DNA from: Streptomyces griseus
GTDB lineage: Bacteria; Actinomycetota; Actinomycetes; Streptomycetales; Streptomycetaceae
DNA length: 64,000 bases
NCBI RefSeq assembly: GCF_900460065.1
Contig: NZ_UAVD01000001.1
Span: 1-64,000, forward strand
Direction of reading: 5' to 3'
Shown: positions 1-8,073 of the stretch, one piece after another
Position numbering within the stretch: the stretch's first letter is position 1
How the letters are laid out: each line of letters opens with the position of its first letter
Program-made: the position numbers and the translations under genes
Notes under the pieces: model-generated
The model's input: the letters and a program-made list of their open reading frames with translations, nothing else
Databases searched by the model: none
What the model was told of the DNA's origin: nothing

Positions 1-387
1 CCACATCTCGGCGTGGTCGCGGTGGTAGGCGACCTCCTTCACCGCCTTGGCCGCCAGACCGGCGAACTCGCCCTCACCGGCGGCGAGCCGCTCGTACAGC
101 AGGTGCTGGTAGACCGAGAAGTAGAGCTGCCGGGCGATGGTGTGCGCGAAGTCCCCGTTCGGCTGCTCGACCAGCTGGAGGTTGCGGAAGGCCCGCTCCT
201 CGCGAAGGTAGGCGAGCTCGTCCTCGTCGCCGACGAGCGAGAGCAGCACCCGGGCCTGACCCAGCAGGTCGAGGGCGATGTTGGCGAGGGCCACCTCCTC
301 CTCCAGGACGGGGGCGTGGCCCGCCCACTCCCCCAGCCGGTGCGAGAGCACCAGCGCGTCGTCGCCGAGGGCGAGTGCGGCGCTCAC
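1..387 (-). CDS. paaC: Phenylacetyl-CoA 1,2-epoxidase subunit PaaC (N-terminal part, cut by window edge)
   Basis: This is the structural, non-catalytic ferritin-like subunit of the ring 1,2-phenylacetyl-CoA epoxidase, which pairs with PaaA. Only the first 129 codons are present; the gene runs off the left edge. The translation contains LANIALDLLGQAR and YHRDHAEMW, segments typical of PaaC helices. I take the GTG at 387 as start because it overlaps the paaB stop in a GTGA arrangement, which implies translational coupling. It follows paaA and paaB in the same operon, and paaD and paaE would be expected further left. The identification is firm; the C-terminal half cannot be judged. Confidence 0.9.
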   Translation of the reverse strand, partial: MSAALALGDDALVLSHRLGEWAGHAPVLEEEVALANIALDLLGQARVLLSLVGDEDELAYLREERAFRNLQLVEQPNGDFAHTIARQLYFSVYQHLLYERLAAGEGEFAGLAAKAVKEVAYHRDHAEMW

Positions 388-674
388 AGGTGCTTCACCC
401 CGTCCGGGATCTCGTAGAAGGTCGGGTGGCGGTAGGGCTTGTCGGCGGCCGGCTCGAAGAAGGAGTCCTTCTCGTCGGGGGAGGAGGCGGTGATCACGGC
501 GGAGGGGACCACCCAGATCGAGACGCCTTCCGAGCGGCGGGTGTAGAGGTCGCGGGCGTTGCGCAGGGCCATCTCGGCGTCCGGCGCGTGCAGGCTGCCC
601 GCGTGGGTGTGGGACAGCCCGCGGCGCGAGCGCACGAACACCTCCCACAGAGGCCAGTCGGTCGAGCTGCTCAT
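384..674 (-). CDS. paaB: Phenylacetyl-CoA epoxidase subunit PaaB
   Basis: This is a 96-residue small subunit of the phenylacetyl-CoA epoxidase complex, thought to bridge or stabilise PaaA/PaaC dimers rather than catalyse. The protein begins [13 protein letters not shown] and continues with [19 protein letters not shown], the usual PaaB opening with its L-W-E-V-F and G-x-x-H-x-H-x-G-S-L-H pattern; length matches the family. The reading frame continues upstream without a good start, but the ATG at 674 overlaps the paaA stop by four bases (ATGA), so I chose it. It sits between paaA and paaC in a fully coupled operon, and expression should follow the paaA promoter. Confidence 0.93.
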   Translation of the reverse strand: MSSSTDWPLWEVFVRSRRGLSHTHAGSLHAPDAEMALRNARDLYTRRSEGVSIWVVPSAVITASSPDEKDSFFEPAADKPYRHPTFYEIPDGVKHL

Positions 675-1717
675 GCCGTCTCCTCCACGTGGTGCGCGGG
701 CGCGCTGTGCTGTGCCGGTGTCCGGGTCGATGACTGCGCCGGGGCGTGCTTGGCGGCGTGGGCGGCTGCCGCGTCGCGGACCCACGCACCCTCCTCGTGG
801 GCCCTGCGCCGCTGGCTGATGCGCTGTTCGTTGCAGGGGCCGTTGCCCTTGAGGACCGCCTGGAACTCGTCCCAGTCGATCGCGCCGAACTCATGCCGGC
901 CGAGCTCCTCGTTCCACCGGATGTCGGGGTCGGGGAGCTCCAGGCCCAGCGCTTCGGCCTGGGGAACGCAGATGTCCACGAAGCGCCGGCGCAGCTCGTC
1001 GTTGGAGTGCCGCTTGATCTTCCAGGCCATGGACTGCTCGGAGTGCGACGAGGCCTCGTCGGGCGGGCCGAACATCATCAGGGAGGGCCACCACCAGCGG
1101 TTCACCGCGTCCTGGGCCATGGCGTGCTGGGCCTCGGTGCCGCGGCTGAGGGCGAGCAGCAGCTCGTACCCCTGGCGCTGGTGGAAGGACTCCTCCTTGC
1201 AGATGCGGACCATCGCGCGGGCGTAGGGGCCGTAGGAGCAGCGGCAGAGCGGCACCTGGTTGGTGATCGCCGCCCCGTCCACCAGCCAGCCGATGGCGCC
1301 GACGTCGGCCCAGGTCAGCGTGGGGTAGTTGAAGATCGAGGAATAGCGCTGGCGGCCCGCGTGGAGCTTGTCGAGCAGTTCCTCGCGACTGGTGCCCAGG
1401 GTCTCGGCGGCGCTGTAGAGATACAGGCCGTGGCCCGCTTCGTCCTGCACCTTGGCCATGAGGATCGCCTTGCGGCGCAGCGAGGGCGCCCGGGTGATCC
1501 AGTTGGCCTCGGGCTGCATGCCGATGATCTCCGAGTGGGCGTGCTGGGCCATCTGGCGCACCAGCGTCGCCCGGTAGGCGTCGGGCATCCAGTCCCGCGG
1601 CTCGATCCGCTCGTCCGCCGCCACGGCCGCCTCGAAGGCCGCGACGCGGTCCGCGTCCGCCACGTCCTGTGTGCCGAGCGTCCCCTGCGTCGTCTGGTCC
1701 GCAGTCACTGCCGCCAT
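671..1717 (-). CDS. paaA: Phenylacetyl-CoA epoxidase catalytic subunit PaaA
   Basis: This is the diiron catalytic subunit that epoxidises phenylacetyl-CoA, the committing step of aerobic phenylacetate breakdown. The 348-residue protein shows the ferritin-like diiron signatures [14 protein letters not shown] and [12 protein letters not shown], whose Glu and His residues supply iron ligands in this family. The C-terminus after about residue 300 is an Ala/His-rich tail ([12 protein letters not shown]) not needed for catalysis. It is the first gene of the leftward paaABC operon, and its upstream region holds an 18-bp palindrome repeated before paaN and before the first dehydrogenase operon, so repression by the TetR gene at 6701 is likely. 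The call is firm. Confidence 0.95.
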   Translation of the reverse strand: MAAVTADQTTQGTLGTQDVADADRVAAFEAAVAADERIEPRDWMPDAYRATLVRQMAQHAHSEIIGMQPEANWITRAPSLRRKAILMAKVQDEAGHGLYLYSAAETLGTSREELLDKLHAGRQRYSSIFNYPTLTWADVGAIGWLVDGAAITNQVPLCRCSYGPYARAMVRICKEESFHQRQGYELLLALSRGTEAQHAMAQDAVNRWWWPSLMMFGPPDEASSHSEQSMAWKIKRHSNDELRRRFVDICVPQAEALGLELPDPDIRWNEELGRHEFGAIDWDEFQAVLKGNGPCNEQRISQRRRAHEEGAWVRDAAAAHAAKHAPAQSSTRTPAQHSAPAHHVEETA

Positions 1718-1729
1718 CCCGGGCTCCCT

Positions 1730-1747
1730 ACCGACCGATCGTTCGGT
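1730..1747. promoter_or_regulatory. Candidate PaaR-type TetR operator upstream of paaA
   Basis: The 18-mer ACCGACCGATCGTTCGGT is a palindrome with one mismatched pair. Its core 1734-1747 reads ACCG-AT-CG-TT-CGGT, matching ACCGNNCGNNCGGT. Read on the other strand it matches the site at 6599-6616 in 17 of 18 positions. It lies 13 bases upstream of the paaA start. I recall the Corynebacterium glutamicum PaaR motif having the same core; that is from memory. Confidence 0.72.
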
Positions 1748-1792
1748 TCCTTGGCTTCAATGGTGAGTCGGAGGCCCGTAGGGTGTCAACCC

Positions 1793-1801
1793 TGTGGATA
1801 A
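1793..1801 (-). promoter_or_regulatory. Perfect DnaA-box 9-mer (TTATCCACA on minus strand)
   Basis: The plus strand reads TGTGGATAA, the reverse complement of TTATCCACA, a perfect match to the classical DnaA box. It lies in the spacer between paaA and the DUF5819 gene. A lone box may be chance, but see the group at 7991-8039. Confidence 0.45.
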
Positions 1802-1832
1802 CTGAGTGGTGATCGACGGTGATCGGGGCGGG

Positions 1833-2672
1833 ATGGATTCGGACCACGACAGGAGTTCTGCGGGCGGGGGGAAGGACGTCTGGCCGCAGGCTGTGAACCG
1901 GCCGGCGGAAGCGCGGGACACCCCCGGAGCCATACCGCCGAAGCCCTCCGCCCCGGTAGCGGCGCCCGTGCCGTTGCCTGATCCCTCGGCCACCGGCCGG
2001 GGCATAGCCGGGCTCTCCTTCCCCTATCAGGTGGTCGCGGCTCTGGCCCTGTCCCTCATCGGGCTGCTCGCCTGCACGCAGGTGGCCATGGTGTTCCTGC
2101 ACGTCGCCCCGTCCAACACGCTGTCCAAGCAGCACGGGAAGACGATCGACCGCTGGATCTACCCGGAGTTCGAGCAGAACTGGAAGCTTTTCGCCCCCAA
2201 CCCGCTCCAGCAGAACGTCGCCGTCCACGTGCGGGCCGACGTGGTGGGGGCCGACGGCCGCCGTACGACCAGGTGGATGAACCTGACGCACGAGGACGGC
2301 GAACAGATACGCGGCAACCTCTTCCCCAGCCACGTGGACCAGAACGAGCTCCGCCGGGGCTGGGACTTCTACGTCAATTCGCACGACAGCGAGAACCGCC
2401 CCAACGGTCTGCGCGGTGACCTCTCCGAGCGGTACGTGCGGCGCATCGCGATGCTGCGGCTGAGCGAGCGCGACTACGGCGGCACGATCGAGCGCATCCA
2501 GCTCCGCTCCGCCACCAGCTCCATCGCCCCGCCCCCATGGAGCGACGAGAAGATCAGCACCCGGCCCGTCTACCGCGTGCTCCCCTGGTGGACCGTGACG
2601 CCGGACGACCTTCCCGAGCGGGACGCGGACCGGGGCCGGGACGCGGCCCACGGCGTGGAGGAGAGCCAGTGA
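1833..2672 (+). CDS. DUF5819 family membrane-anchored protein
   Basis: I assign this to DUF5819 from its YPEFEQNWKLFAPNP block and the pattern of charged strands after it; function is unknown. About 55 residues of Pro/Ala-rich cytoplasmic sequence precede one membrane helix (YQVVAALALSLIGLLACTQV), after which an extracytoplasmic domain of about 190 residues follows. ATG at 1833 is chosen over GTG at 1806 because a G-rich stretch sits just upstream; neither has a strong ribosome site. Its stop overlaps the HTTM gene start (GTGA), so the two are translationally coupled, and a SpoU methyltransferase follows in the same way. The pairing with HTTM suggests the two membrane proteins act together, but the reaction cannot be read from sequence. 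Confidence 0.8.
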   Translation: MDSDHDRSSAGGGKDVWPQAVNRPAEARDTPGAIPPKPSAPVAAPVPLPDPSATGRGIAGLSFPYQVVAALALSLIGLLACTQVAMVFLHVAPSNTLSKQHGKTIDRWIYPEFEQNWKLFAPNPLQQNVAVHVRADVVGADGRRTTRWMNLTHEDGEQIRGNLFPSHVDQNELRRGWDFYVNSHDSENRPNGLRGDLSERYVRRIAMLRLSERDYGGTIERIQLRSATSSIAPPPWSDEKISTRPVYRVLPWWTVTPDDLPERDADRGRDAAHGVEESQ

Positions 2673-4087
2673 CCATCCCCCCGCCCGCCGGCCCGCAGAA
2701 CACGGGCCCGCAGAACACGGGCCCGCAGAGCGCCGGCCCGCAGAGCGCCGCCGAGCAGAGCACCGCCCCCCGGCCCTCCGCCCCTCGCCCGACCGTGCCC
2801 CCCGGCGGCCCGGCCCGTGCCCTCCAGCGGGTCACCGCATCGGCCCTCGGCCCGTACCAGAGCGCCGTCGTCCGGATCGGCTTCGCCGCCACCTACCTCT
2901 TCTTCCTGCTGCGCGAGCTGCCGAACCGCCATGAGCTGTACGGCCCGGACAGCCCGTGGCACTGGGACCTGGCCCGCCAGCTCACGAACGGCAACGAGGC
3001 CTTCTCCGTCCTGATGTGGACCGACAGCACGGTCTGGTTCGAGGCCGTGTACGCCCTCACCCTGCTCTCCGCGGCGGCCCTGCTGCTCGGGTGGCGGACC
3101 CGGACCATGTCCGTCCTCTTCATGGTCGGCGTGCTCTCCGTGCAGAACCGCAGCATCTTCATGGGCGACGGCGGCGACAACGTCGTCCACCTCATGGCGA
3201 TCTACCTTGTGCTGACGCGCTGTGCCCAGGTCTGGTCGCTGGACGCCCGGCGCGCGGCACGCGACGCGCGGCGTGCCGCCGAGGGCCTGCCGCCCCTGCG
3301 GGACGTCGTGGGCCCGGTGCTCTGGGTGCTCCTCGGACCCGTCCTCGTGGCGGCCACGCTCATGGGCGGACTCGGCGGCACCTGGTGGCTGCCGACGCTG
3401 CTGTGGGTCCTCTGGATCTCCGCCGCCGCCTGGTGGGCCGTGAACCGGTTCCAGCCGCACGGCGAGCCGCGCACCCTGCTCGATGTGCTGGCCAACCTCG
3501 CGCACAACGCCACACTGGCCGTGATCATGGCCGAGGTCTGCCTGATCTACGCGACGGCCGGCTGGTACAAGATCCAGGGTTCGCGCTGGCAGGACGGCAC
3601 CGCGCTCTACTACCCGCTCAACCTCGACTACTTCACCCCGTGGCCCGCCCTGTCGGACATCCTGGGCGCCAGCGGGCTGATGGTGATGGTGCTGACGTAC
3701 GGCACGGTCATCGTCCAGGTCGCCTTCCCGTTCACGCTGTTCAACCGGCGGGTCAAGAACGTCCTGCTGGTCATCATGATCGGCGAGCACGCGGGGATCG
3801 CCCTGCTGCTCGGGCTGCCGTTCTTCTCCATGGCGATGATCGCGGCCGACGCGGTGTTCCTGCCGACGGCCTTCCTCGTGTGGCTGGGAGCCCGCGCCAC
3901 GTCCGGCGGGCGGCGGCTGCTCCCGGGGCTGCCGGGCCGGTCGCGCACACCGGGGGAGCCCGGAGCGCCCGGCGCCGCGCAGGTCCGCACCGGCCCACCG
4001 GAGGCCGGGCCGGTGAAGGACAGCGGGGGCGGTCCGGAGAAGCCCCGGCATCAAGGCGGCGGCGGGGGCCATACGCTCGTCGGGTGA
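2669..4087 (+). CDS. HTTM domain multipass membrane protein (gamma-carboxylase-like membrane domain)
   Basis: This 472-residue polytopic protein has the HTTM fold shared with the membrane domain of vitamin K-dependent gamma-glutamyl carboxylase. After a disordered Gln/Pro/Ala N-terminus of about 45 residues come roughly eight hydrophobic helices. The most diagnostic stretch is YATAGWYKIQGSRWQDGTAL, the A-G-x-x-K-x-x-G-x-x-W-x-x-G signature of HTTM proteins. The soluble lumenal carboxylase domain is absent; the tail is a Pro/Gly-rich cytoplasmic extension of about 60 residues. The GTG start overlaps the DUF5819 stop, and its own stop overlaps the methyltransferase start. A substrate is unknown, and carboxylation is not implied by homology at this level. 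Confidence 0.82.
   Translation: MTIPPPAGPQNTGPQNTGPQSAGPQSAAEQSTAPRPSAPRPTVPPGGPARALQRVTASALGPYQSAVVRIGFAATYLFFLLRELPNRHELYGPDSPWHWDLARQLTNGNEAFSVLMWTDSTVWFEAVYALTLLSAAALLLGWRTRTMSVLFMVGVLSVQNRSIFMGDGGDNVVHLMAIYLVLTRCAQVWSLDARRAARDARRAAEGLPPLRDVVGPVLWVLLGPVLVAATLMGGLGGTWWLPTLLWVLWISAAAWWAVNRFQPHGEPRTLLDVLANLAHNATLAVIMAEVCLIYATAGWYKIQGSRWQDGTALYYPLNLDYFTPWPALSDILGASGLMVMVLTYGTVIVQVAFPFTLFNRRVKNVLLVIMIGEHAGIALLLGLPFFSMAMIAADAVFLPTAFLVWLGARATSGGRRLLPGLPGRSRTPGEPGAPGAAQVRTGPPEAGPVKDSGGGPEKPRHQGGGGGHTLVG
2690..2749 (+). repeat. Four tandem 15-bp repeats inside the HTTM gene
   Basis: Units of 15 bp start at 2690, 2705, 2720 and 2735 and encode GPQNT, GPQNT, GPQSA, GPQSA. The first two and the last two are identical pairs, so slippage or recent duplication is likely. 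They lie in the disordered cytoplasmic N-terminus, where copy number could vary between strains without harm. Confidence 0.9.
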
Positions 4088-4818
4088 GCAGTGAGACCGG
4101 CAGAACCCAGCAGAGCCCGACAGCGGCCGGAACCCACCCGGCGGCGGACCCCTCGGCGGGGCCTCCTCAGGAGGAACCCCTCCAGTACGACGACGGCTAC
4201 GGCCAGCCGGTCGGCGTCGGGCCGCACCCGCTGCCGTGGCCCGAGGACGAGCGCTACGACCCCGAGCTGCTGGCCCGGGGCGACCGGCGCAACGTCGGTG
4301 ACGCGTACCGCTACTGGACGCGGGAGGCGATCGTCGCCGATCTCGACCTGCGGCGGCACGACTTCCACGTGGCCGTGGAGAACTGGGGCCACGACTTCAA
4401 CATCGGCTCGGTCGTGCGGACCGCCAACGCCTTCCTGGCGAAGGAGATCCACATCGTGGGCCGGCGGCGCTGGAACCGGCGCGGGGCCATGGTCACCGAC
4501 CGCTACCAGCATGTGCGCCACCACCCCGACACGGCGGACCTGACCGCGTGGGCGGCGGCCGAGGGCCTGCCGATCATCGGGATCGACAACCTCCCCGGCG
4601 CCGTACCGCTGGAGCGCACCGAGCTGCCGCGCCGCTGTGTCCTGCTGTTCGGCCAGGAGGGGCCGGGGCTGACCGAGGAAGCGCGTGAGCACGCCTCGAT
4701 GGTGTGCTCGATCGCGCAGTTCGGCTCGACCCGGTCCATCAACGCCGGCGCCGCCGCGGCCATCGCGATGCACGCGTGGGTACAGCGCCACGCCGACGTC
4801 CCCGACCCCCGCCCCTGA
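4084..4818 (+). CDS. SpoU/TrmH family RNA 2'-O-methyltransferase
   Basis: This 244-residue protein transfers methyl from SAM to a ribose 2'-OH of tRNA or rRNA. About 70 acidic, Pro-rich residues precede the SPOUT domain. Visible motifs are motif 1 (NWGHDFNIGSVVRTANAF, with the N-x-G-x-x-x-R-T-A pattern), motif 2 (LLFGQEGPGLTEEA) and motif 3 (IAQFGSTRSINAGAAAAIA), where the usual SLN is SIN. The GTG start at 4084 overlaps the HTTM stop at 4087. Its coupling to two membrane proteins is odd for an RNA enzyme and may reflect co-regulation only. The RNA target is not predictable from this sequence. Confidence 0.88.
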   Translation: MSSETGRTQQSPTAAGTHPAADPSAGPPQEEPLQYDDGYGQPVGVGPHPLPWPEDERYDPELLARGDRRNVGDAYRYWTREAIVADLDLRRHDFHVAVENWGHDFNIGSVVRTANAFLAKEIHIVGRRRWNRRGAMVTDRYQHVRHHPDTADLTAWAAAEGLPIIGIDNLPGAVPLERTELPRRCVLLFGQEGPGLTEEAREHASMVCSIAQFGSTRSINAGAAAAIAMHAWVQRHADVPDPRP

Positions 4819-4843
4819 CGCCCGCAGGGCAGCCGGACGGCCC

Positions 4844-6544
4844 TCAGGCCTGGCGGCGCACCTCCACCACGCGGAAGCGGTTGGCGACGAAGGCCCCGTC
4901 GCAGAGCGCCGCGTTCGCGGCGGGGTTGCCGCCTGAGCCGTGGAAGTCGGAGAAGGCCGCGGTCTGGTTGACGTACACCCCGCCGGTCAGGTTCAGCGAG
5001 AGCTGGGCCGACTCGTCCAGGCACACGTCCTCGACGGCGCGCTCCACCTCGGGGGACGTGGTGTAGGCGCCGATCGTCATCGCCCCCTTGTCGCGGACGG
5101 TCCGGCGGAGCAGGTCCACGGCGGCGGACGTCGATTCGACGGCGACGGCGAAGGACACCGGCCCGAAGCACTCCGAGAGGTAGGCCGCGCCGTCGTCGGG
5201 CTTGGTGCCGTCGACCTTCACGACGGCCGGCGTACGGACGACCGCGTCGGGGAACTCGGCGTTCGCGACCGCACGCGAGCCGAGGGCCACCTCGCCCAGC
5301 TCACCGGCCGCCTCCACCCGGGCCCTGACGTCCGGGTTGACCAGCGCGCCGAGCAGCGCGGAGGCGCGGGCGTCGTCGCCGAGCAGTCCGGTGACGGCGG
5401 CGGCGAGGTCGGCGGCCACGTCGTCGTAGGACTTGGCGCCGGCGTCGGTGGCGATGCCGTCCCGGGGGATCAGCAGGTTCTGCGGGGTGGTGCACATCTG
5501 CCCGCTGTACAGCGAGAGCGAGAAGGCCAGGTTGGCGAGCATGCCCCGGTAGTCGTCGGTGGAGTCGACGACGATCGTGTTGACGCCGGCCTTCTCCGTG
5601 TAGACCTGGGCCTGGCGGGCGTTCTCCTCCAGCCAGTCGCCGAAGGCGGTGGAGCCGGTGTAGTCGATGATCCGGATCTCGGGGCGGACCGCGAGGGTCT
5701 TGGCGATGCCCTCACCGGGCCGCTCGACGGCCAGCGCGACCAGATTCGGGTCGAAGCCCGCCTCGGTCAGCACCTCGCGGGCGATGGACACCGTGAGGGC
5801 GAGCGGAAGCACGGCCCGCGGGTGCGGCTTGACGAGCACCGGGTTACCGGTGGCGAGGGAGGCGAAGAAGCCGGGGTAGCTGTTCCACGTGGGGAACGTG
5901 TTGCAGCCGATGACCAGCCCGATGCCGCGACCGGACGTGATGAACGACTTGTGCAGCTTCAGCGGATCGCGCTTGCCCTGCGGCTTGGACCAGTCGACGG
6001 ACTCCGGGGTGCGGACCTGCTCCCGGTAGGCGTACGCGACGGCCTCCAGGCCGCGGTCCTGGGCGTGGGGGCCGCCCGCCTGGAACGCCATCATGAAGGC
6101 CTGGCCGCTCGTGTGCATCACGGCGTGGGCCAGCTCGTGGGTGCGGGCGCTGATCCGCGAGAGGATCTCCAGACAGACCAGGGCCCGGATCTCCGGCCCC
6201 GCAGCCCGCCAGGCGCCCGTGCCGGCCTTCATCGCCGGAAGCAGGACGTCCGGGTCCGCGTGGGGGTACTCGACGCCGAGCTCCGGCCCGTACGGCGAGA
6301 CCTCGCCGCCGGTCCAGCCGTCGGTGCCGGGCTGCCCCAGGTCGAGACGGGTGTTCAGGAGGGCGTCGAAAGCGGCCTTGCCCTCGGCCAGGCCCAGGCT
6401 GCCCGGGGCGCCGCCCTCCCCGTAGGCCTTCGGGTGCTCGGGGTGCGGCGACCAGTACCCGCGGGTGCTGATCGCGTCGAGGGCCCGGTCGAGCGTGGGC
6501 CGGTGGGTCTCGGACAGCTGCTGGGGGGTGAGCGCGGCGGCCAT
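4844..6544 (-). CDS. paaN: Phenylacetic acid degradation protein PaaN (aldehyde dehydrogenase family)
   Basis: This 566-residue enzyme belongs to the actinobacterial PaaN group, an aldehyde dehydrogenase acting in phenylacetate catabolism after ring opening. It lacks the hydratase domain found in PaaZ, so that activity must be elsewhere. Visible features are the cofactor-region segment DYTGSTAFGDWLEENARQ and the presumed nucleophile in YSGQMCTTPQNLLIP. ATG at 6544 is preferred to 6562 because GAGGAG lies at good spacing before it. The gene converges on the SpoU gene, and its promoter carries the same palindrome as paaA, so co-regulation with the oxygenase operon is expected. It is divergent from the TetR gene, which may be the repressor. 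Confidence 0.9.
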   Translation of the reverse strand: MAAALTPQQLSETHRPTLDRALDAISTRGYWSPHPEHPKAYGEGGAPGSLGLAEGKAAFDALLNTRLDLGQPGTDGWTGGEVSPYGPELGVEYPHADPDVLLPAMKAGTGAWRAAGPEIRALVCLEILSRISARTHELAHAVMHTSGQAFMMAFQAGGPHAQDRGLEAVAYAYREQVRTPESVDWSKPQGKRDPLKLHKSFITSGRGIGLVIGCNTFPTWNSYPGFFASLATGNPVLVKPHPRAVLPLALTVSIAREVLTEAGFDPNLVALAVERPGEGIAKTLAVRPEIRIIDYTGSTAFGDWLEENARQAQVYTEKAGVNTIVVDSTDDYRGMLANLAFSLSLYSGQMCTTPQNLLIPRDGIATDAGAKSYDDVAADLAAAVTGLLGDDARASALLGALVNPDVRARVEAAGELGEVALGSRAVANAEFPDAVVRTPAVVKVDGTKPDDGAAYLSECFGPVSFAVAVESTSAAVDLLRRTVRDKGAMTIGAYTTSPEVERAVEDVCLDESAQLSLNLTGGVYVNQTAAFSDFHGSGGNPAANAALCDGAFVANRFRVVEVRRQA

Positions 6545-6598
6545 GGCGGACCAACTCCTCATCGAGCCGGGCGGGGACGTACGGATGGAGTCAGAGTA

Positions 6599-6616
6599 AC
6601 CGAACGATCGGTCGGG
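6599..6616. promoter_or_regulatory. Candidate PaaR-type TetR operator between paaN and tetR
   Basis: ACCGAACGATCGGTCGGG contains a perfect ACCGNNCGNNCGGT core (6599-6612). It matches the reverse complement of the paaA site in 17 of 18 bases. It lies 54 bases upstream of paaN and 85 upstream of the TetR gene, so it could serve both divergent promoters. A DnaA-box-like 9-mer (TGTGGACGA, 6637-6645) is nearby. Confidence 0.72.
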
Positions 6617-6700
6617 ACAAGGGGCCCCGGTGAACCTGTGGACGACTTCGACGGTCCCCGCCTGTGCGGGGACCGCCCCTCATGGGGGAGGATCGCGGAC

Positions 6701-7297
6701 ATGACCACGGCCAAGCGGGACACGTACACACCGGAGACCCTGCTCACCGTCGCCGTCCGTGTCTTCAACGAGCGCGGCTACGACGGCACCTCCATGGAGC
6801 ACCTCTCCCGGGCGGCGGGCATCTCGAAGTCCTCCATCTACCACCATGTGGCGGGCAAGGAGGAGCTGCTGCGCCGGGCCGTGAGCCGGGCGCTCGACGG
6901 GCTGTTCGCCATCCTCGACGAGCCGGGGGCGCAGCGCGGGCGCGCGGTCGAGCGGGTCGAGTACGTCACGCGCCGGACGGTCGACCTGCTGATGGCCGAG
7001 GTCCCCTACGTGACCCTGCTGCTGCGCGTGCGCGGCAACACGAAGACGGAGCGCTGGGCGCTGGAGCGGCGCCGCGAGTTCGACCAGCGGGTGTCGGAGC
7101 TGCTCCAGTCGGCCGTCACCGAGGGAGACCTCCGGGCCGACGTGGACATACGGCTGGCGACCCGGCTGCTGTTCGGCATGGTCAACTCACTGGTCGAGTG
7201 GTACCGGCCGCAGCCGGGCGGATTCCCGGGGGAGGAGCAGCTCGCGGACACCATCGTCCAGCTGGCCTTCGAGGGGCTGCGGGCGAACGGCCGCTGA
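6701..7297 (+). CDS. TetR/AcrR family regulator, likely phenylacetate repressor (PaaR-like)
   Basis: This 198-residue one-component repressor has an N-terminal helix-turn-helix: RVFNERGYDGTSMEHLSRAA followed by GISKSSIYHHVAGKEELL, the canonical TetR recognition helix region. The remaining helices form a ligand domain of the TetR_C class. The ATG is preceded by GGGGGAGG. It is divergent from paaN with a palindrome between them, and two related palindromes lie before paaA and before the E1alpha gene at 8197. I infer that it represses paa genes and is released by phenylacetyl-CoA or a similar CoA ester, as for PaaR proteins elsewhere. The ligand is inference; the family call is firm. Confidence 0.85.
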   Translation: MTTAKRDTYTPETLLTVAVRVFNERGYDGTSMEHLSRAAGISKSSIYHHVAGKEELLRRAVSRALDGLFAILDEPGAQRGRAVERVEYVTRRTVDLLMAEVPYVTLLLRVRGNTKTERWALERRREFDQRVSELLQSAVTEGDLRADVDIRLATRLLFGMVNSLVEWYRPQPGGFPGEEQLADTIVQLAFEGLRANGR

Positions 7298-7312
7298 GCC
7301 CGCCCGTCGCGG

Positions 7313-7972
7313 TCAGGCGAGCTCGGCCGGACGGTCCGGGCGCGGTCCGAGGTCCGTCTCCTCGAACACCAGCAGGGTGCGCGTCGAGAGCACCTCGGGG
7401 ATGGCCTGGATCCTGGTGAGGACCAGCTCCCGCAGCGCGCGGTTGTCCGGCGTGTGCACCAGGAGCAGTACGTCGAAGTCGCCGCTGACCAGGGCGATGT
7501 GCGTGGCCCCCGGCAGTGCCTGGAGCTGTTCGCGCACGGTGCGCCAGGAGTTCTGCACGATCTTGAGCGTGATGTACGCGGACGCCCCCTGGCCCGCCCG
7601 CTCGTGGTCGACGCGGGCGCCGAAGCCGCGGATCACGCCGTCCTCGACGAGCCGGTTGATGCGGGCGTAGGCGTTGGCGCGCGAGACGTGGACCCGTTCG
7701 GCCACGGAACGTATCGACGCGCGCCCGTCGGTCTGGAGGATGCGCAGGATGTCGCGGTCGATGGCGTCCAGTGGCCGCGCGGGCGGCGGCGGAGGCTCCG
7801 CCGCCGGGCCGGCGGCTGCTGCCGACGCGGCCGGCGGAACGACCGCCGGCGAGGTCTGCGGGGCGGCGGCAGGTGCGGCCTGCGGCACGACCGCGGGTGC
7901 GGTCGGCGCCGGGCCGGCGGGCGCGGCCCGGCGCTGCTCCTCGCTCCCGTCGGCCATTTGTTCAGCTGCCAT
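7313..7972 (-). CDS. Lrp/AsnC family transcriptional regulator (BkdR-like)
   Basis: This 219-residue regulator carries an unusual Ala/Pro-rich N-terminal tail of about 70 residues, then the Lrp helix-turn-helix (AIDRDILRILQTDGRASIRS, then VAERVHVSRANAYARINRLV) and a RAM ligand domain (VSGDFDVLLLVHTPDNRALR). ATG at 7972 is chosen because GGGAGG precedes it; upstream in-frame sequence is non-coding in character. It is divergent from the E1alpha-E1beta-E2 operon at 8197-11893. In streptomycetes an Lrp protein next to the bkd operon controls branched-chain keto acid dehydrogenase, so BkdR is the natural reading. The spacer also holds DnaA-like boxes and a TetR-type palindrome. Confidence 0.87.
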   Translation of the reverse strand: MAAEQMADGSEEQRRAAPAGPAPTAPAVVPQAAPAAAPQTSPAVVPPAASAAAAGPAAEPPPPPARPLDAIDRDILRILQTDGRASIRSVAERVHVSRANAYARINRLVEDGVIRGFGARVDHERAGQGASAYITLKIVQNSWRTVREQLQALPGATHIALVSGDFDVLLLVHTPDNRALRELVLTRIQAIPEVLSTRTLLVFEETDLGPRPDRPAELA

Positions 7973-7990
7973 CTGCCCGCGCCTCCCTGT

Positions 7991-8039
7991 TGTGGACGAC
8001 CTGTTCCTATCCCAGGCTGTGGAGAACCGTTTGTCCACA
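7991..8039. promoter_or_regulatory. Cluster of three DnaA-box-like 9-mers
   Basis: Three 9-mers fit the Streptomyces DnaA-box consensus as I remember it ([T/C][T/C][G/A/C]TCCACA): 7991-7999 (TCGTCCACA, minus), 8018-8026 (TTCTCCACA, minus) and 8031-8039 (TTGTCCACA, plus, exact preferred box). The last two face each other, forming an inverted repeat. They lie between the Lrp gene and the first dehydrogenase operon. Confidence 0.5.
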
Positions 8040-8073
8040 GGCTGGCGGCGCCTGTAGCCAAAATGCCCCCGCG

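Noticed and set aside
2570..4072. Long minus-strand frame opposite the HTTM gene
   Set aside because: Low-complexity Arg/Gly/His/Gln composition with no motif; the plus strand encodes a coherent membrane protein with the HTTM signature.
5881..5900. A CACGTG-centred near-palindrome in paaN (GTTCCACGTGGGGAAC) as a fourth parS
   Set aside because: It departs from GTTTCACGTGAAAC in the critical flanks and has extra bases in the right half; I kept only perfect sites.
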